NCBI GenBank assembly: GCA_964486145.1
Contig: CAZAMT010000045.1
Coordinates: forward strand, 1-19,314
Direction: 5' to 3'
From: CAZAMT01 sp964486145
Lineage (GTDB): Bacteria > Bacteroidota > Bacteroidia > Bacteroidales > JAAAOM01
DNA length: 19,314 bases
Under the pieces are notes generated by a model. That model had not been told where the DNA came from. It saw only the letters and a list, made by a program, of their open reading frames with translations, and made no database searches. Below are positions 8,329-15,740 of the stretch, piece after piece (the first letter of the stretch is position 1; each line of letters opens with the position of its first letter). The position numbers and the translations under genes were made by a program.

Positions 8329-8892
8329 TTGAAATTTCTTATAGCAGGCCTTGGCAATATTGGCGATGAATATGTTAATACGAGGCACAATATAGGATTC
8401 GAGGTATTGGATACATGGGTTGATGTATCCAATATTTCTTTTTCGGATAAACGATACGGCGCCCTTGCTGAATTGAAATTCAAAGCCCGAACCTTTCTGT
8501 TGTTGAAACCCTCTACCTATGTTAATCGCAGCGGGCTCGCTGTCAACTACTGGTTGAAAAAGGAAAAAATTCCACTGGAAAAGTTGCTTGTTATTACGGA
8601 TGACATTGCTTTGCCCTTCGGTAAACTCCGCTTAAAGCCAAAAGGAGGTGATGCAGGTCATAACGGGCTTAATAATATTCAAACCGTATTAGGAACAACA
8701 AATTATCCCCGCTTGCGATTTGGCATTGGGAACGACTTTTCTTTTGGTCAGCAAATAGATTATGTATTGGGCAAATGGTCACCCGAAGAATCAAAAATAC
8801 TGGCAGAACGTATCCCCGCTGCCATCGAAATTGTTAAAAGTTTTGGTACAATTGGGATAAACCACACGATGAATGAATTCAATAACAAATAA
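8329..8892 (+). CDS. pth: Peptidyl-tRNA hydrolase
   Basis: A 187-residue Pth that cleaves peptidyl-tRNA released by drop-off, recycling tRNA in the cytoplasm. Active-site residues are in place: N10 in LGNIG, H20 in TRHNIGFE, N66 in STYVNRSG, D92 in ITDDIALP and N112 in GGDAGHNGL. The length matches the family (185-195). The start is TTG at 8329: the conserved KFLIAGLGN begins right there, and no in-frame ATG lies upstream before a stop. An ATG 8 nt earlier (8321) is out of frame and reads MKF then TGA, overlapping the TTG. The gene follows rplY by 11 nt with no promoter between. Confidence 0.95.
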   Translation: MKFLIAGLGNIGDEYVNTRHNIGFEVLDTWVDVSNISFSDKRYGALAELKFKARTFLLLKPSTYVNRSGLAVNYWLKKEKIPLEKLLVITDDIALPFGKLRLKPKGGDAGHNGLNNIQTVLGTTNYPRLRFGIGNDFSFGQQIDYVLGKWSPEESKILAERIPAAIEIVKSFGTIGINHTMNEFNNK

Positions 8893-8907
8893 GTAGCTGC
8901 CACTGTT

Positions 8908-8927
8908 ATTCCAATTATCTTTGGAAT
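8908..8927 (+). promoter_or_regulatory. Promoter box inside a 7-bp inverted repeat upstream of the rprX-like gene
   Basis: TATCTTTG at 8916-8923 matches the Bacteroidota -7 box. It is embedded in a perfect dyad, ATTCCAA (8908-8914) and TTGGAAT (8921-8927), separated by 6 nt. A protein bound to the dyad would cover the promoter, so an operator is plausible. The leader to the GTG start would be about 65 nt. No -33 TTG is apparent. Confidence 0.4.
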
Positions 8928-8996
8928 AAAATATAATTGATATATTTAACTGCATCGAACACGCAGGAAAGCTCATTAAATCAATAAAAAAATCGT

Positions 8997-10274
8997 GTGA
9001 AAAGAAAAACAATCCATTTAATAATTTTAGTAACATCCGTTTCATTGCTGGGTTTGGTGATGATGCAATCATTCTGGATTTCACGTGCAATTAACATCAG
9101 TGAGGAGCAGTTCAGCCATCGTACGGACATGGCACTGGAAGATGTGTTAAATGAACTGGTCGAAAACCAGGATTCAGTGCTTGTTGGATTAAAGTCATCA
9201 AATTCGCAAACAAGAAACAGCGTTGGTACAGAAATTTTGGATGTGGTTGATACGGTTTTGCTTGATACCCTTATGCGAAAGTATATGAATTATCATATGC
9301 TTGGAGAAAATTATGTATACCAAATTGTAAAGACTTCAAATGATTCGGTTTATTACACATCTAATAAAACTATATACCGAGAGCAGGATATGATATACAA
9401 GGCATGTCTTTCATGTCTTTGGAAAGAAGAATACTTTCATATAGCTGTGTTTTTTCCCGAGCAGGGAAAGCAGATATTTGTTGAGCTTGGACTGTGGTTG
9501 TTTCTTTCAGCCATATTTTTATTGACGGTTTTTGTAAGTTTTATATATACAATTACTACTATTATTAAACAAAAGAAACTGTCAGAAATGAAAAACGATT
9601 TCATCAATAACATGACCCATGAATTTAAAACACCTCTGTCTACTGTTTCACTGGCATCGGAGGTATTGTTGAGTGTTAACACTGTCAATTCGGTTGAGCG
9701 GATAAAAAAATATGCAGGGGTTATTTATGATGAAAACCTACGTCTGCAAAATCAGGTAGAACGAGTGCTGCAGATTGCTAAGTTGGAAAGAGATGAAGTG
9801 GAATTAGCAGTTAATTTGATTGAAGTGCATGAACTTCTCCGGACTGCCGTTCATCATTTATGTCTTGAAAATTGTGAAAAAGAGGTGGCCATAAACTATG
9901 ATTTTAAGGCAGAAAAGTCAACTATAAAAGCAGATCGGTTGCATCTCACAAATATTATTACCAACCTTGTTGACAACGCAATTAAATATTCAGGTACTGA
10001 ACCTGAAATACTTATATCTACAAGAGCAAAAGATACTGGCATAGAAATTGACATAAAAGATAACGGAGTGGGCATGACTCCGGAAACACAAAAACAGATT
10101 TTTGATAAGTTTTATCGGCTTCCAACCGGTAATTTGCATGATATAAAAGGTTTCGGGTTGGGTTTGTATTATGTGAAAAGTATGGTGGAAGCTCATAAAG
10201 GGACCATTCACGTGAGAAGTGAGATAAATAAGGGGAGTACATTTACTCTGTTCTTTCCATTTAATTTGAACTGA
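8997..10274 (+). CDS. rprX: Membrane sensor histidine kinase, RprX type
   Basis: A 425-residue sensor kinase. A transmembrane helix at about 7-27 is followed by a periplasmic domain (28-162) and a second helix at about 163-190. No HAMP domain is visible before the dimerisation helix, where H208 in NMTHEFKTPL is the phosphorylated histidine. The ATPase domain has the N box NLVDNAIK (323-330), the G1 box DNGVG (355-359) and the G2 box GFGLGLYYV (385-393). The periplasmic domain holds a CxxC pair at C137/C140 close to the second helix. The start is GTG at 8997: an in-frame TAA lies 10 nt upstream and the next ATG would remove the first membrane helix. The regulator gene follows by 7 nt. The arrangement and the partner sequence resemble Bacteroides RprX/RprY; the signal sensed is unknown. 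Confidence 0.9.
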   Translation: MKRKTIHLIILVTSVSLLGLVMMQSFWISRAINISEEQFSHRTDMALEDVLNELVENQDSVLVGLKSSNSQTRNSVGTEILDVVDTVLLDTLMRKYMNYHMLGENYVYQIVKTSNDSVYYTSNKTIYREQDMIYKACLSCLWKEEYFHIAVFFPEQGKQIFVELGLWLFLSAIFLLTVFVSFIYTITTIIKQKKLSEMKNDFINNMTHEFKTPLSTVSLASEVLLSVNTVNSVERIKKYAGVIYDENLRLQNQVERVLQIAKLERDEVELAVNLIEVHELLRTAVHHLCLENCEKEVAINYDFKAEKSTIKADRLHLTNIITNLVDNAIKYSGTEPEILISTRAKDTGIEIDIKDNGVGMTPETQKQIFDKFYRLPTGNLHDIKGFGLGLYYVKSMVEAHKGTIHVRSEINKGSTFTLFFPFNLN

Positions 10275-10281
10275 TGAAATA

Positions 10282-11016
10282 ATGATAGCTATGAATAAAA
10301 TTAATGGTAAGGTTTTACTGGTAGAGGATGATAAAAATTTGGGATTCATCCTCAAGGATTTTCTGGAAATAGAAAATTATAAAGTTGACCTGTTTGACAA
10401 CGGACAGGCTGGTTGGGAAGGTTTTAATAAAAATAAATATGATATTTGCTTATTGGATGTGATGATGCCATTAAAGGATGGATTTACCCTTGCTGAGGAA
10501 ATTCGAAAAGAAGATTGCGAGATACCGATTATATTTATTACAGCAAAAACAATGCAGGAGGATAAAATAAGGGGATTACGTATCGGTGCTGATGACTATA
10601 TAACAAAGCCTTTCAGTACAGAAGAATTGAACCTGAGAATCAAGGCAATTTTGAAAAGAATGAAACATGGAAATGGCCTTGTTCCAAAGCCAACGGGTTT
10701 TAAAATTGGTGATTTCACATTTGATTATACAAATCAATTGCTTACCTGGCCTGCCGGTGAACGAAGACTTACGAAAAAGGAATCGGAAGTTTTGCGGTTG
10801 TTGTGCCTGCATAAAAACAGTATTGTGCGCAGGGATTTTGCCTTAAAAACCATTTGGGGTGAAAACGATTATTTTATGGGCAGAAGCATGGATGTTTACA
10901 TCACAAAACTTCGTAAATTTTTAAAGGATGATGATAAAGTAGCCATTGTTAATGTGCATAACACAGGATTTAAACTGGAAGTTATGGAAGAAGATGAAAT
11001 TTCAAAGGCATCTTAA
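10282..11016 (+). CDS. rprY: OmpR-family response regulator, RprY type
   Basis: A 244-residue DNA-binding response regulator. The receiver domain (about 8-125) has the acidic pair D16/D17 in LLVEDD, the phosphoacceptor D59 in CLLDVMMP, T87 in FITAKT and K109 in ITKPFS. The winged-helix output domain (about 140-238) contains RRLTKKESEVLRLL, RDFALKTIWGENDYF and RSMDVYITKLRKFL, the last two being characteristic of RprY. It should be phosphorylated by the kinase encoded just upstream. Two in-frame ATGs exist (10282 and 10291); homologues begin with a few variable residues, so the choice is open. The first ATG leaves a 7-nt gap from the kinase stop. The operon ends at the terminator at 11021. Target genes cannot be read from the window, although the dyad at 8908-8927 could be one. 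Confidence 0.93.
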   Translation: MIAMNKINGKVLLVEDDKNLGFILKDFLEIENYKVDLFDNGQAGWEGFNKNKYDICLLDVMMPLKDGFTLAEEIRKEDCEIPIIFITAKTMQEDKIRGLRIGADDYITKPFSTEELNLRIKAILKRMKHGNGLVPKPTGFKIGDFTFDYTNQLLTWPAGERRLTKKESEVLRLLCLHKNSIVRRDFALKTIWGENDYFMGRSMDVYITKLRKFLKDDDKVAIVNVHNTGFKLEVMEEDEISKAS

Positions 11017-11020
11017 AATA

Positions 11021-11056
11021 GAAAAGGCCACATCTGTTGGGCAGATGTGGCTTTTC
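11021..11056 (+). terminator. Rho-independent terminator after rprY
   Basis: The arm at 11021-11036 (GAAAAG, one bulged G, CCACATCTG) pairs with CAGATGTGG, C and TTTTC at 11042-11056 around a 5-nt loop. It begins 4 nt after the regulator stop. The outer A-T pairs would let it function on either strand. The nearest opposing gene lies far away, so it serves this operon. Confidence 0.85.
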
Positions 11057-11111
11057 TTAACTAACTAAAACCTAACTACTAACCTAAAACTAACTATTAA
11101 CCTAACTAAAT
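11051..11111 (+). repeat. G-free leader with four CTAACTA repeats
   Basis: There is no G on the plus strand over 61 nt. CTAACTA occurs at 11061, 11072, 11090 and 11102, interleaved with two TAACCTAA units. Unstructured A/C/T-rich leaders of this sort precede outer-membrane protein genes in some Bacteroidota (from general familiarity, not verified here). Here the stretch leads into a stub that stops after eight codons. Confidence 0.6.
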
Positions 11112-11468
11112 GCCAATATGAAAAAATCTGTATTTCTTTTTTAATCTATACAAACTCCATGCCAATTTTAATTCAAAACCGAGTTCCAATATCTTTTTTT
11201 TAACATGTTGATTTGCAGTCGGAACCATGGTTTTTTTAAAGAACTTTTCAGACTAATAATTTATTATATACTAATAATGCAATTTTAATACCAGAAAGCG
11301 TCAATTGGACGTATTATTTTAATTTTTTTACTATAATTGTTTATCGTCCTCAGTTTGTTAATAATATTTCATGATTTTGAATAAAAAGTTGAAGTATCTT
11401 TCCCTGAAAAAGGACAAATTGGGTATTTTTACGCTTTTTGAAAATTCAATAATTATAAAATCATAAAC
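11057..11468 (+). other. Gene-free stretch between rprY and transketolase
   Basis: About 410 nt of AT-rich DNA. It begins with a G-free CTAACTA repeat leader (11051-11111) and an 8-codon stub (11118-11144). The remainder shows no credible reading frame, RNA gene or inverted repeat. Near its end, TATCTTTC at 11395-11402 is one mismatch from the -7 box and could serve the transketolase gene with a ~60-nt leader. A G-T-rich alternative at 11419-11440 is weaker. Confidence 0.6.
11118..11144 (+). pseudogene. Signal-peptide-like stub MKKSVFLF followed by a stop
   Basis: An ATG placed right after the CTAACTA leader starts MKKSVFLF and then meets TAA. The composition is that of the first residues of a signal peptide. 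No continuing frame is recognisable downstream. It may be the remnant of a deleted secreted-protein gene, or a chance frame or leader peptide. Confidence 0.25.
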
Positions 11469-13517
11469 ATGAATAAAGAAATTGTAAATAAAGCTGCTGA
11501 CAACATCCGAATACTTTCGGCTGCTATGGTTGAGAAAGCTAAATCCGGTCACCCTGGAGGTGCCATGGGCGGAGCAGATTTTGTAAATGTACTTTACAGT
11601 GAGTTCTTAACGTTTGATCCCGATGATATGGCCTGGCCTTTTCGTGATCGTTTTTTTCTCGATCCAGGGCACATGTCTCCTATGTTGTATTCAATTCTTG
11701 CATTGATAGGCAAATATAACATGGATGAATTATCCATGTTTCGTCAGTGGGAAAGCCCAACACCTGGGCATCCGGAACTGGATAAGCAGCGGGGAATTGA
11801 GAACACTTCAGGTCCGTTAGGGCAAGGGCATACAAATGCAGTGGGTGCGGCTATTGCAGAGCGATTTCTTGTTGCCAGGTTTGGAGATTGGATGGCACAT
11901 AAAACCTACGCTTTCATTTCAGACGGTGGAGTGCAGGAAGAAGTATCTCAGGGGGCAGGGCGCCTTGCCGGACATCTTGGACTGAACAACCTGATCATGT
12001 TTTATGATTCAAACGATATCCAACTTTCCCATGAAACAGTAGATACAACAAGTGAGGATACTGCAAAAAAATATGAAGCATGGGGATGGCAGGTACTCTC
12101 AATAAACGGAAATGACCAGGATCAAATCAGGGCAGCTTTAAAGCAGGCACATGAAGAAACAAATAAACCAACGCTGATCATTGGTAAAACCATTATGGGA
12201 AAGGGGGCCATTGCTGAAGATGGTTCCACATTTGAGCGTCAAAGCTCAACGCATGGGATGCCGTTAAGCAAAGCCGGAGGCGATATTAATAAAACCATTG
12301 AGAATCTGGGTGGTGATCCTGAAAATCCATTTCAAATATTCTCGGATGTTCAGCAATATTATAAACAAGTGCTTGATGAGAAGAGAAAAGCGGTTGCTTC
12401 AAGGAAAACACTGCATAAAGAATGGGCAGAAGCAAATCCCGGGCTTGCCGAAAAGATGGATAATTTTTTCAATAATGCGGTGCCAGATATCGATTACTCT
12501 TCAATTACTCAGAAAGAAGGTGTTGCGACACGCGGAGCTTCCGGTGCAGTTCTTGCACATTATGCTGAAAATGTGGAAAATATCATCGTTGCTTCAGCGG
12601 ATTTATCCAATAGCGATAAAACAGACGGATTTTTGAAAAAAAGCAAGGCATTTGTAAAAGGTGATTTTAGTGGAGCATTTTTACAAGCAGGAGTGTCTGA
12701 GTTGACCATGGCGGCGATTATGAACGGGATTGCCTTGCATGGTGGAATTATTCCTGTGTGTGGAACATTTTTCGTGTTTTCTGATTACATGAAACCGGCA
12801 GTACGCCTGGCCGCACTAATGGAATTGCCTGTGAAATACGTATGGACACATGATGCATTTCGTGTTGGTGAAGATGGACCGACACACCAACCTGTCGAAC
12901 AAGAAGCTCAAATTCGGTTACTTGAGCATCTGAAAAATCATTCTGGTGAGAACAGTTTGTTGGTATTGCGTCCTGCCGATGCTACCGAAACTACTGTTGC
13001 ATGGAAGATGGCGTTGGAAAATACTCAAACTCCAACTGCCTTATTACTAAGTCGTCAAAACATTCCGGATGTGCCAACAAAGCCAAATTCAACCCGGTAT
13101 GCTGATGCGCTTGAATCAAATAAAGGTGCATACATTGTACAAGAAGCAGACGGAAAACCGGATATTATTTTGCTGGCCAATGGATCGGAAGTATCAACAA
13201 TGGTAGCTGGTGCTGAAAAGTTGAGATCTGAAAAAGGATTAAACGTACAAATTGTTTCAGCACCTTCAGAAGGGCTTTTCAGAAAACAATCCATGGAATA
13301 TCAAAAATCAATAATACCCGATAATGTTCCGGTACTTGGACTATCCGCCGGATTACCTGTTACCCTGCAAGGACTCGTCGGTCCAAAAGGAAAGGTGATT
13401 GGCCTTTCTCACTTTGGATATTCTGCTCCTTATACGGTATTGGATGAAAAATTTGGTTTTACAGGCACGAATGTTTTTGAACAGGCACTCAGATACCTGG
13501 ATGAATATAATAAGTAG
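11469..13517 (+). CDS. tkt: Transketolase
   Basis: A 682-residue thiamine-diphosphate enzyme of the non-oxidative pentose phosphate pathway, transferring two-carbon units between ketoses and aldoses. Visible marks are KSGHPGGAMGGAD near residue 20 (signature 1), SPTPGHPE and ENTSGPLGQG for substrate and cofactor contacts, the ThDP/metal region SDGGVQEE through YDSNDIQLS at about 154-185, the pyrimidine-domain GEDGPTHQPVEQEA at about 469-482 with its catalytic glutamate, and RPADATET in the same domain. The first residue of the metal motif is S instead of the common G (GDG); this form and the QEE that follows also occur in other Bacteroidota transketolases. Full length (family about 660-680). 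It is a single-gene unit with its own terminator 18 nt after the stop. Confidence 0.95.
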   Translation: MNKEIVNKAADNIRILSAAMVEKAKSGHPGGAMGGADFVNVLYSEFLTFDPDDMAWPFRDRFFLDPGHMSPMLYSILALIGKYNMDELSMFRQWESPTPGHPELDKQRGIENTSGPLGQGHTNAVGAAIAERFLVARFGDWMAHKTYAFISDGGVQEEVSQGAGRLAGHLGLNNLIMFYDSNDIQLSHETVDTTSEDTAKKYEAWGWQVLSINGNDQDQIRAALKQAHEETNKPTLIIGKTIMGKGAIAEDGSTFERQSSTHGMPLSKAGGDINKTIENLGGDPENPFQIFSDVQQYYKQVLDEKRKAVASRKTLHKEWAEANPGLAEKMDNFFNNAVPDIDYSSITQKEGVATRGASGAVLAHYAENVENIIVASADLSNSDKTDGFLKKSKAFVKGDFSGAFLQAGVSELTMAAIMNGIALHGGIIPVCGTFFVFSDYMKPAVRLAALMELPVKYVWTHDAFRVGEDGPTHQPVEQEAQIRLLEHLKNHSGENSLLVLRPADATETTVAWKMALENTQTPTALLLSRQNIPDVPTKPNSTRYADALESNKGAYIVQEADGKPDIILLANGSEVSTMVAGAEKLRSEKGLNVQIVSAPSEGLFRKQSMEYQKSIIPDNVPVLGLSAGLPVTLQGLVGPKGKVIGLSHFGYSAPYTVLDEKFGFTGTNVFEQALRYLDEYNK

Positions 13518-13535
13518 AATCTTTTTAATATCACC

Positions 13536-13565
13536 AAGCCAACCTCCGATGGTTGGCTTTTTTAA
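13536..13565 (+). terminator. Rho-independent terminator after tkt
   Basis: AAGCCAACC (13536-13544) pairs perfectly with GGTTGGCTT (13551-13559) around the 6-nt loop TCCGAT, followed by a T-run. It starts 18 nt after the transketolase stop. Confidence 0.92.
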
Positions 13566-13672
13566 TTTTAAACCCCCGGGTTATATACTAAAATGGTAAC
13601 CAAACGTTATTTATGGTAATTAATTTATAAATTCGTAATTCGTTGGGTTTATTATATAAGGGGCAGGTTATC

Positions 13673-15064
13673 ATGAAATCACGATACATCATTCTCAGCA
13701 TATTTGTTTTGTTATTATTCACAGATGCTATTGCTCAATCTTCTGAACCAGAAGAGAAATTGCCGGATACACGAATTCTGTTTATTTTCGATGGTTCGAA
13801 AAGCATGGCGGGATACTGGGAAAGCGATAAAAAAATAACCATTGCCCGCAAGTTGCTGATTAGTTTGGTTGATAGCCTTGAACAATTGGAAAATGTTAAG
13901 ATGGCTCTTCGCATATATGGACATCAGAGTCCGGTTCCCCCCCAGGATTGCAGCGATACCAGACTGGAGGTTCCTTTTGCAAAGAATAACGGGAGCCGGA
14001 TTCGACAGGAGCTAAGATTTATAAATCCTAAAGGAACTACACCTATAGCAAATTCACTTTTGGCCGCTGCAGGTGATTTTCCAGTAGATGAAAACTGCTA
14101 TGATTGCAGAAATATTATCATACTCATTACAGATGGTATCGAAGCATGCGATGGTGATCCATGTGAGGCATCCTACGAACTGCAGCGTAAGGGCATTGCC
14201 CTGAAACCCTTTGTTATCGGTATCGGGATGGATGAAGATTTCAAAGAATCATTTGATTGCATTGGTCAGTATTACAATGCTGTTGATGAGGACCAGTTTG
14301 AAGATGTTTTAGGAGTGGTTATTACCCAGGCGCTAAATTCAACAACAGCCCAGGTAAACCTTCTCGACAGTCATGGAAATCCGACGGAAACAGATGTGAA
14401 CCTGACTTTCTTTGACCATTTTTCAGGCAGAGTGAAGCACAATTATATTCATACCATTAATCATCGGGGTAATCCGGATACCATCATTCTTGATCCGCTT
14501 ATTACTTATCGGTTGAGAGTAAATACCATTCCTCCGGTATATGTTGACAGCTTTAAACTTTATCCTGGCAAACACACAATCATTGCTGCAGATGCACCTC
14601 AAGGCGAATTGGTTGTAAAATCTCCCGGAAGCATTCAGTACAGAGATTTAAAGTTTTTTATCAGCAGGGACGGAACAAAAAAGACAGTCAATGTTCAGCA
14701 AATAAATGAAACTATAAAATATATTACTGGTACCTATGACCTTGAAATACCGGTTCTGCCTCATATGATGCTTGAAGATATTGAAATAAAACAAAGCCAT
14801 ACCACCACCATCGAAATACCCCGACCCGGATTGTTAAACCTGATCAAACCATCTGAAGGTTTTGGCAGTATCTATGTTCATCGAAATGGGAATTTTGATT
14901 GGGTTTGCAACATCGAGAGCCATTCGGAAAATGAAACAATCATATTGCAGCCGGGAAGATACACTGCTGTTTTTCGACCGGAAAAAACAAAGCAAACCAT
15001 TTACACCATTCGTAAAACTTTTGATATACGTTCCGGGAGTTCCCTGGCCATTGAGCTTTTCTAA
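13673..15064 (+). CDS. Secreted von Willebrand factor A domain protein with C-terminal repeats
   Basis: A 463-residue exported protein. The signal peptide spans about 1-22 (IILSIFVLLLF, cleavage after AIAQ). A VWA domain fills about 33-220 with a complete MIDAS metal site: D40-G-S42-K-S44, a GTTP threonine at 122/123 and D154 in LITDG. The domain holds six cysteines (93, 142, 145, 159, 164, 196), suggesting disulfides in the periplasm or outside. Residues from about 270 to 463 look like two full and one partial beta-repeat of ~75 residues, each with a TY.L/RY.-type strand, then HT/TTT/SSL, then an aliphatic strand. The ATG at 13673 is chosen because the signal peptide begins there; a TTG 30 nt upstream adds a non-signal extension. 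No type IX C-terminal signal or lipobox is present. VWA domains bind protein partners through the metal; the partner is unknown. The ECF sigma gene follows 94 nt downstream. Confidence 0.85.
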   Translation: MKSRYIILSIFVLLLFTDAIAQSSEPEEKLPDTRILFIFDGSKSMAGYWESDKKITIARKLLISLVDSLEQLENVKMALRIYGHQSPVPPQDCSDTRLEVPFAKNNGSRIRQELRFINPKGTTPIANSLLAAAGDFPVDENCYDCRNIIILITDGIEACDGDPCEASYELQRKGIALKPFVIGIGMDEDFKESFDCIGQYYNAVDEDQFEDVLGVVITQALNSTTAQVNLLDSHGNPTETDVNLTFFDHFSGRVKHNYIHTINHRGNPDTIILDPLITYRLRVNTIPPVYVDSFKLYPGKHTIIAADAPQGELVVKSPGSIQYRDLKFFISRDGTKKTVNVQQINETIKYITGTYDLEIPVLPHMMLEDIEIKQSHTTTIEIPRPGLLNLIKPSEGFGSIYVHRNGNFDWVCNIESHSENETIILQPGRYTAVFRPEKTKQTIYTIRKTFDIRSGSSLAIELF

Positions 15065-15099
15065 CTGTAAAAAATCTGTCTGATATTAAACCTTTTTTT

Positions 15100-15115
15100 G
15101 TTTGAATCATCAAAC
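15100..15115 (+). promoter_or_regulatory. Inverted repeat upstream of the ECF sigma gene
   Basis: GTTTGA and TCAAAC form a perfect 6-bp dyad with a 4-nt centre (ATCA), flanked by a T-run before and an A-run after. It lies midway between the VWA stop and the sigma factor ATG. No U-tract follows the right arm, so it is a poor terminator; an operator or transcript hairpin is possible. Confidence 0.3.
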
Positions 15116-15158
15116 CTAAAAATATGAACAGCGTTTAAAGGGAAATAAGAAAAGCTGA

Positions 15159-15707
15159 ATGTCAGAATACTCCGATAAAGAATTAATAACGCTTTTTAAA
15201 GAAGGTAGTAATCAGAATTACGCGTATAATCTGATCGTAAGGAAATACCAGGAACGGTTATACTGGCACATACGAAAAATTGTGGTTGATCATGACGATA
15301 CAGATGACATTCTGCAAAACACACTGGTGAAAGCATGGCAGGGGTTGCAAAATTTTAGGGAAGATTCACAGTTATATACCTGGTTGTACCGGATTGCTAC
15401 AAACGAATCGTTGATGTTTTTAAGAAAAAAACGAACCCGATTTTTATTACCCATTGTAGATGTGGAGCATCAATTAAGTAATTCATTGGAAAGTGATTCG
15501 TATTACAGTGGTGATGAAATTCAGCTTCAACTTCAGAAAGCCTTGTTGACGCTTCCTGAAAAACAACGCGTGGTTTTTAATATGAAATATTACGATGAAA
15601 TGAAATATGAAGATATGGCTGCTATTCTCGATACTTCGGTAGGTGCTCTAAAAGCATCCTACCATCATGCAGTAAAAAAAATTGAAAAATATCTTCATGA
15701 GAATTAA
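15159..15707 (+). CDS. ECF-type RNA polymerase sigma factor
   Basis: A 182-residue sigma-70 family ECF factor that would direct RNA polymerase to a dedicated set of promoters. Region 2 spans about 20-92: YNLIVRKYQERLY, the DDTDDILQNTLVKAW core-binding stretch at 46-60, and the LYTWLYRIATNE segment that contacts the -10 element. Region 4 spans about 125-178 with LPEKQRVVF, YDEMKYEDMAAIL and the recognition helix VGALKASYHHAVKKIEKYL. No extra domain is present. It heads a tight set with two further genes (33 and 18 nt spacing): a membrane protein and a small exported protein, the usual make-up of a sigma, anti-sigma and periplasmic sensor operon. An autoregulated promoter is likely but not recognisable. 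Confidence 0.94.
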   Translation: MSEYSDKELITLFKEGSNQNYAYNLIVRKYQERLYWHIRKIVVDHDDTDDILQNTLVKAWQGLQNFREDSQLYTWLYRIATNESLMFLRKKRTRFLLPIVDVEHQLSNSLESDSYYSGDEIQLQLQKALLTLPEKQRVVFNMKYYDEMKYEDMAAILDTSVGALKASYHHAVKKIEKYLHEN

Positions 15708-15740
15708 ACCTTTTATAATTTTATTCATCTTATAATAGCA

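Noticed and set aside
8172..8483. 103-codon minus-strand frame over the end of rplY and start of pth
   Set aside because: The leucine-rich translation is the antisense image of the GAA/GAG-rich acidic tail of L25.
11051..11111. CTAACTA repeats as a CRISPR array or telomere-like sequence
   Set aside because: Units are 7 nt with irregular short spacings and no spacers; they fit a simple leader composition instead.
11886..12030. SDG in place of GDG in the transketolase cofactor motif as a sign of lost activity
   Set aside because: The same SDGG.QEE form occurs in other Bacteroidota transketolases as I recall them, and all other motifs are intact.
13571..13585. CCCGGG-centred partial palindrome after the tkt terminator
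   Set aside because: The arms are short with a 2-nt centre and no U-tract; no function can be supported.
13643..13672. TTG start for the VWA protein at 13643
   Set aside because: The ten added residues precede a normal signal peptide starting at ATG 13673.
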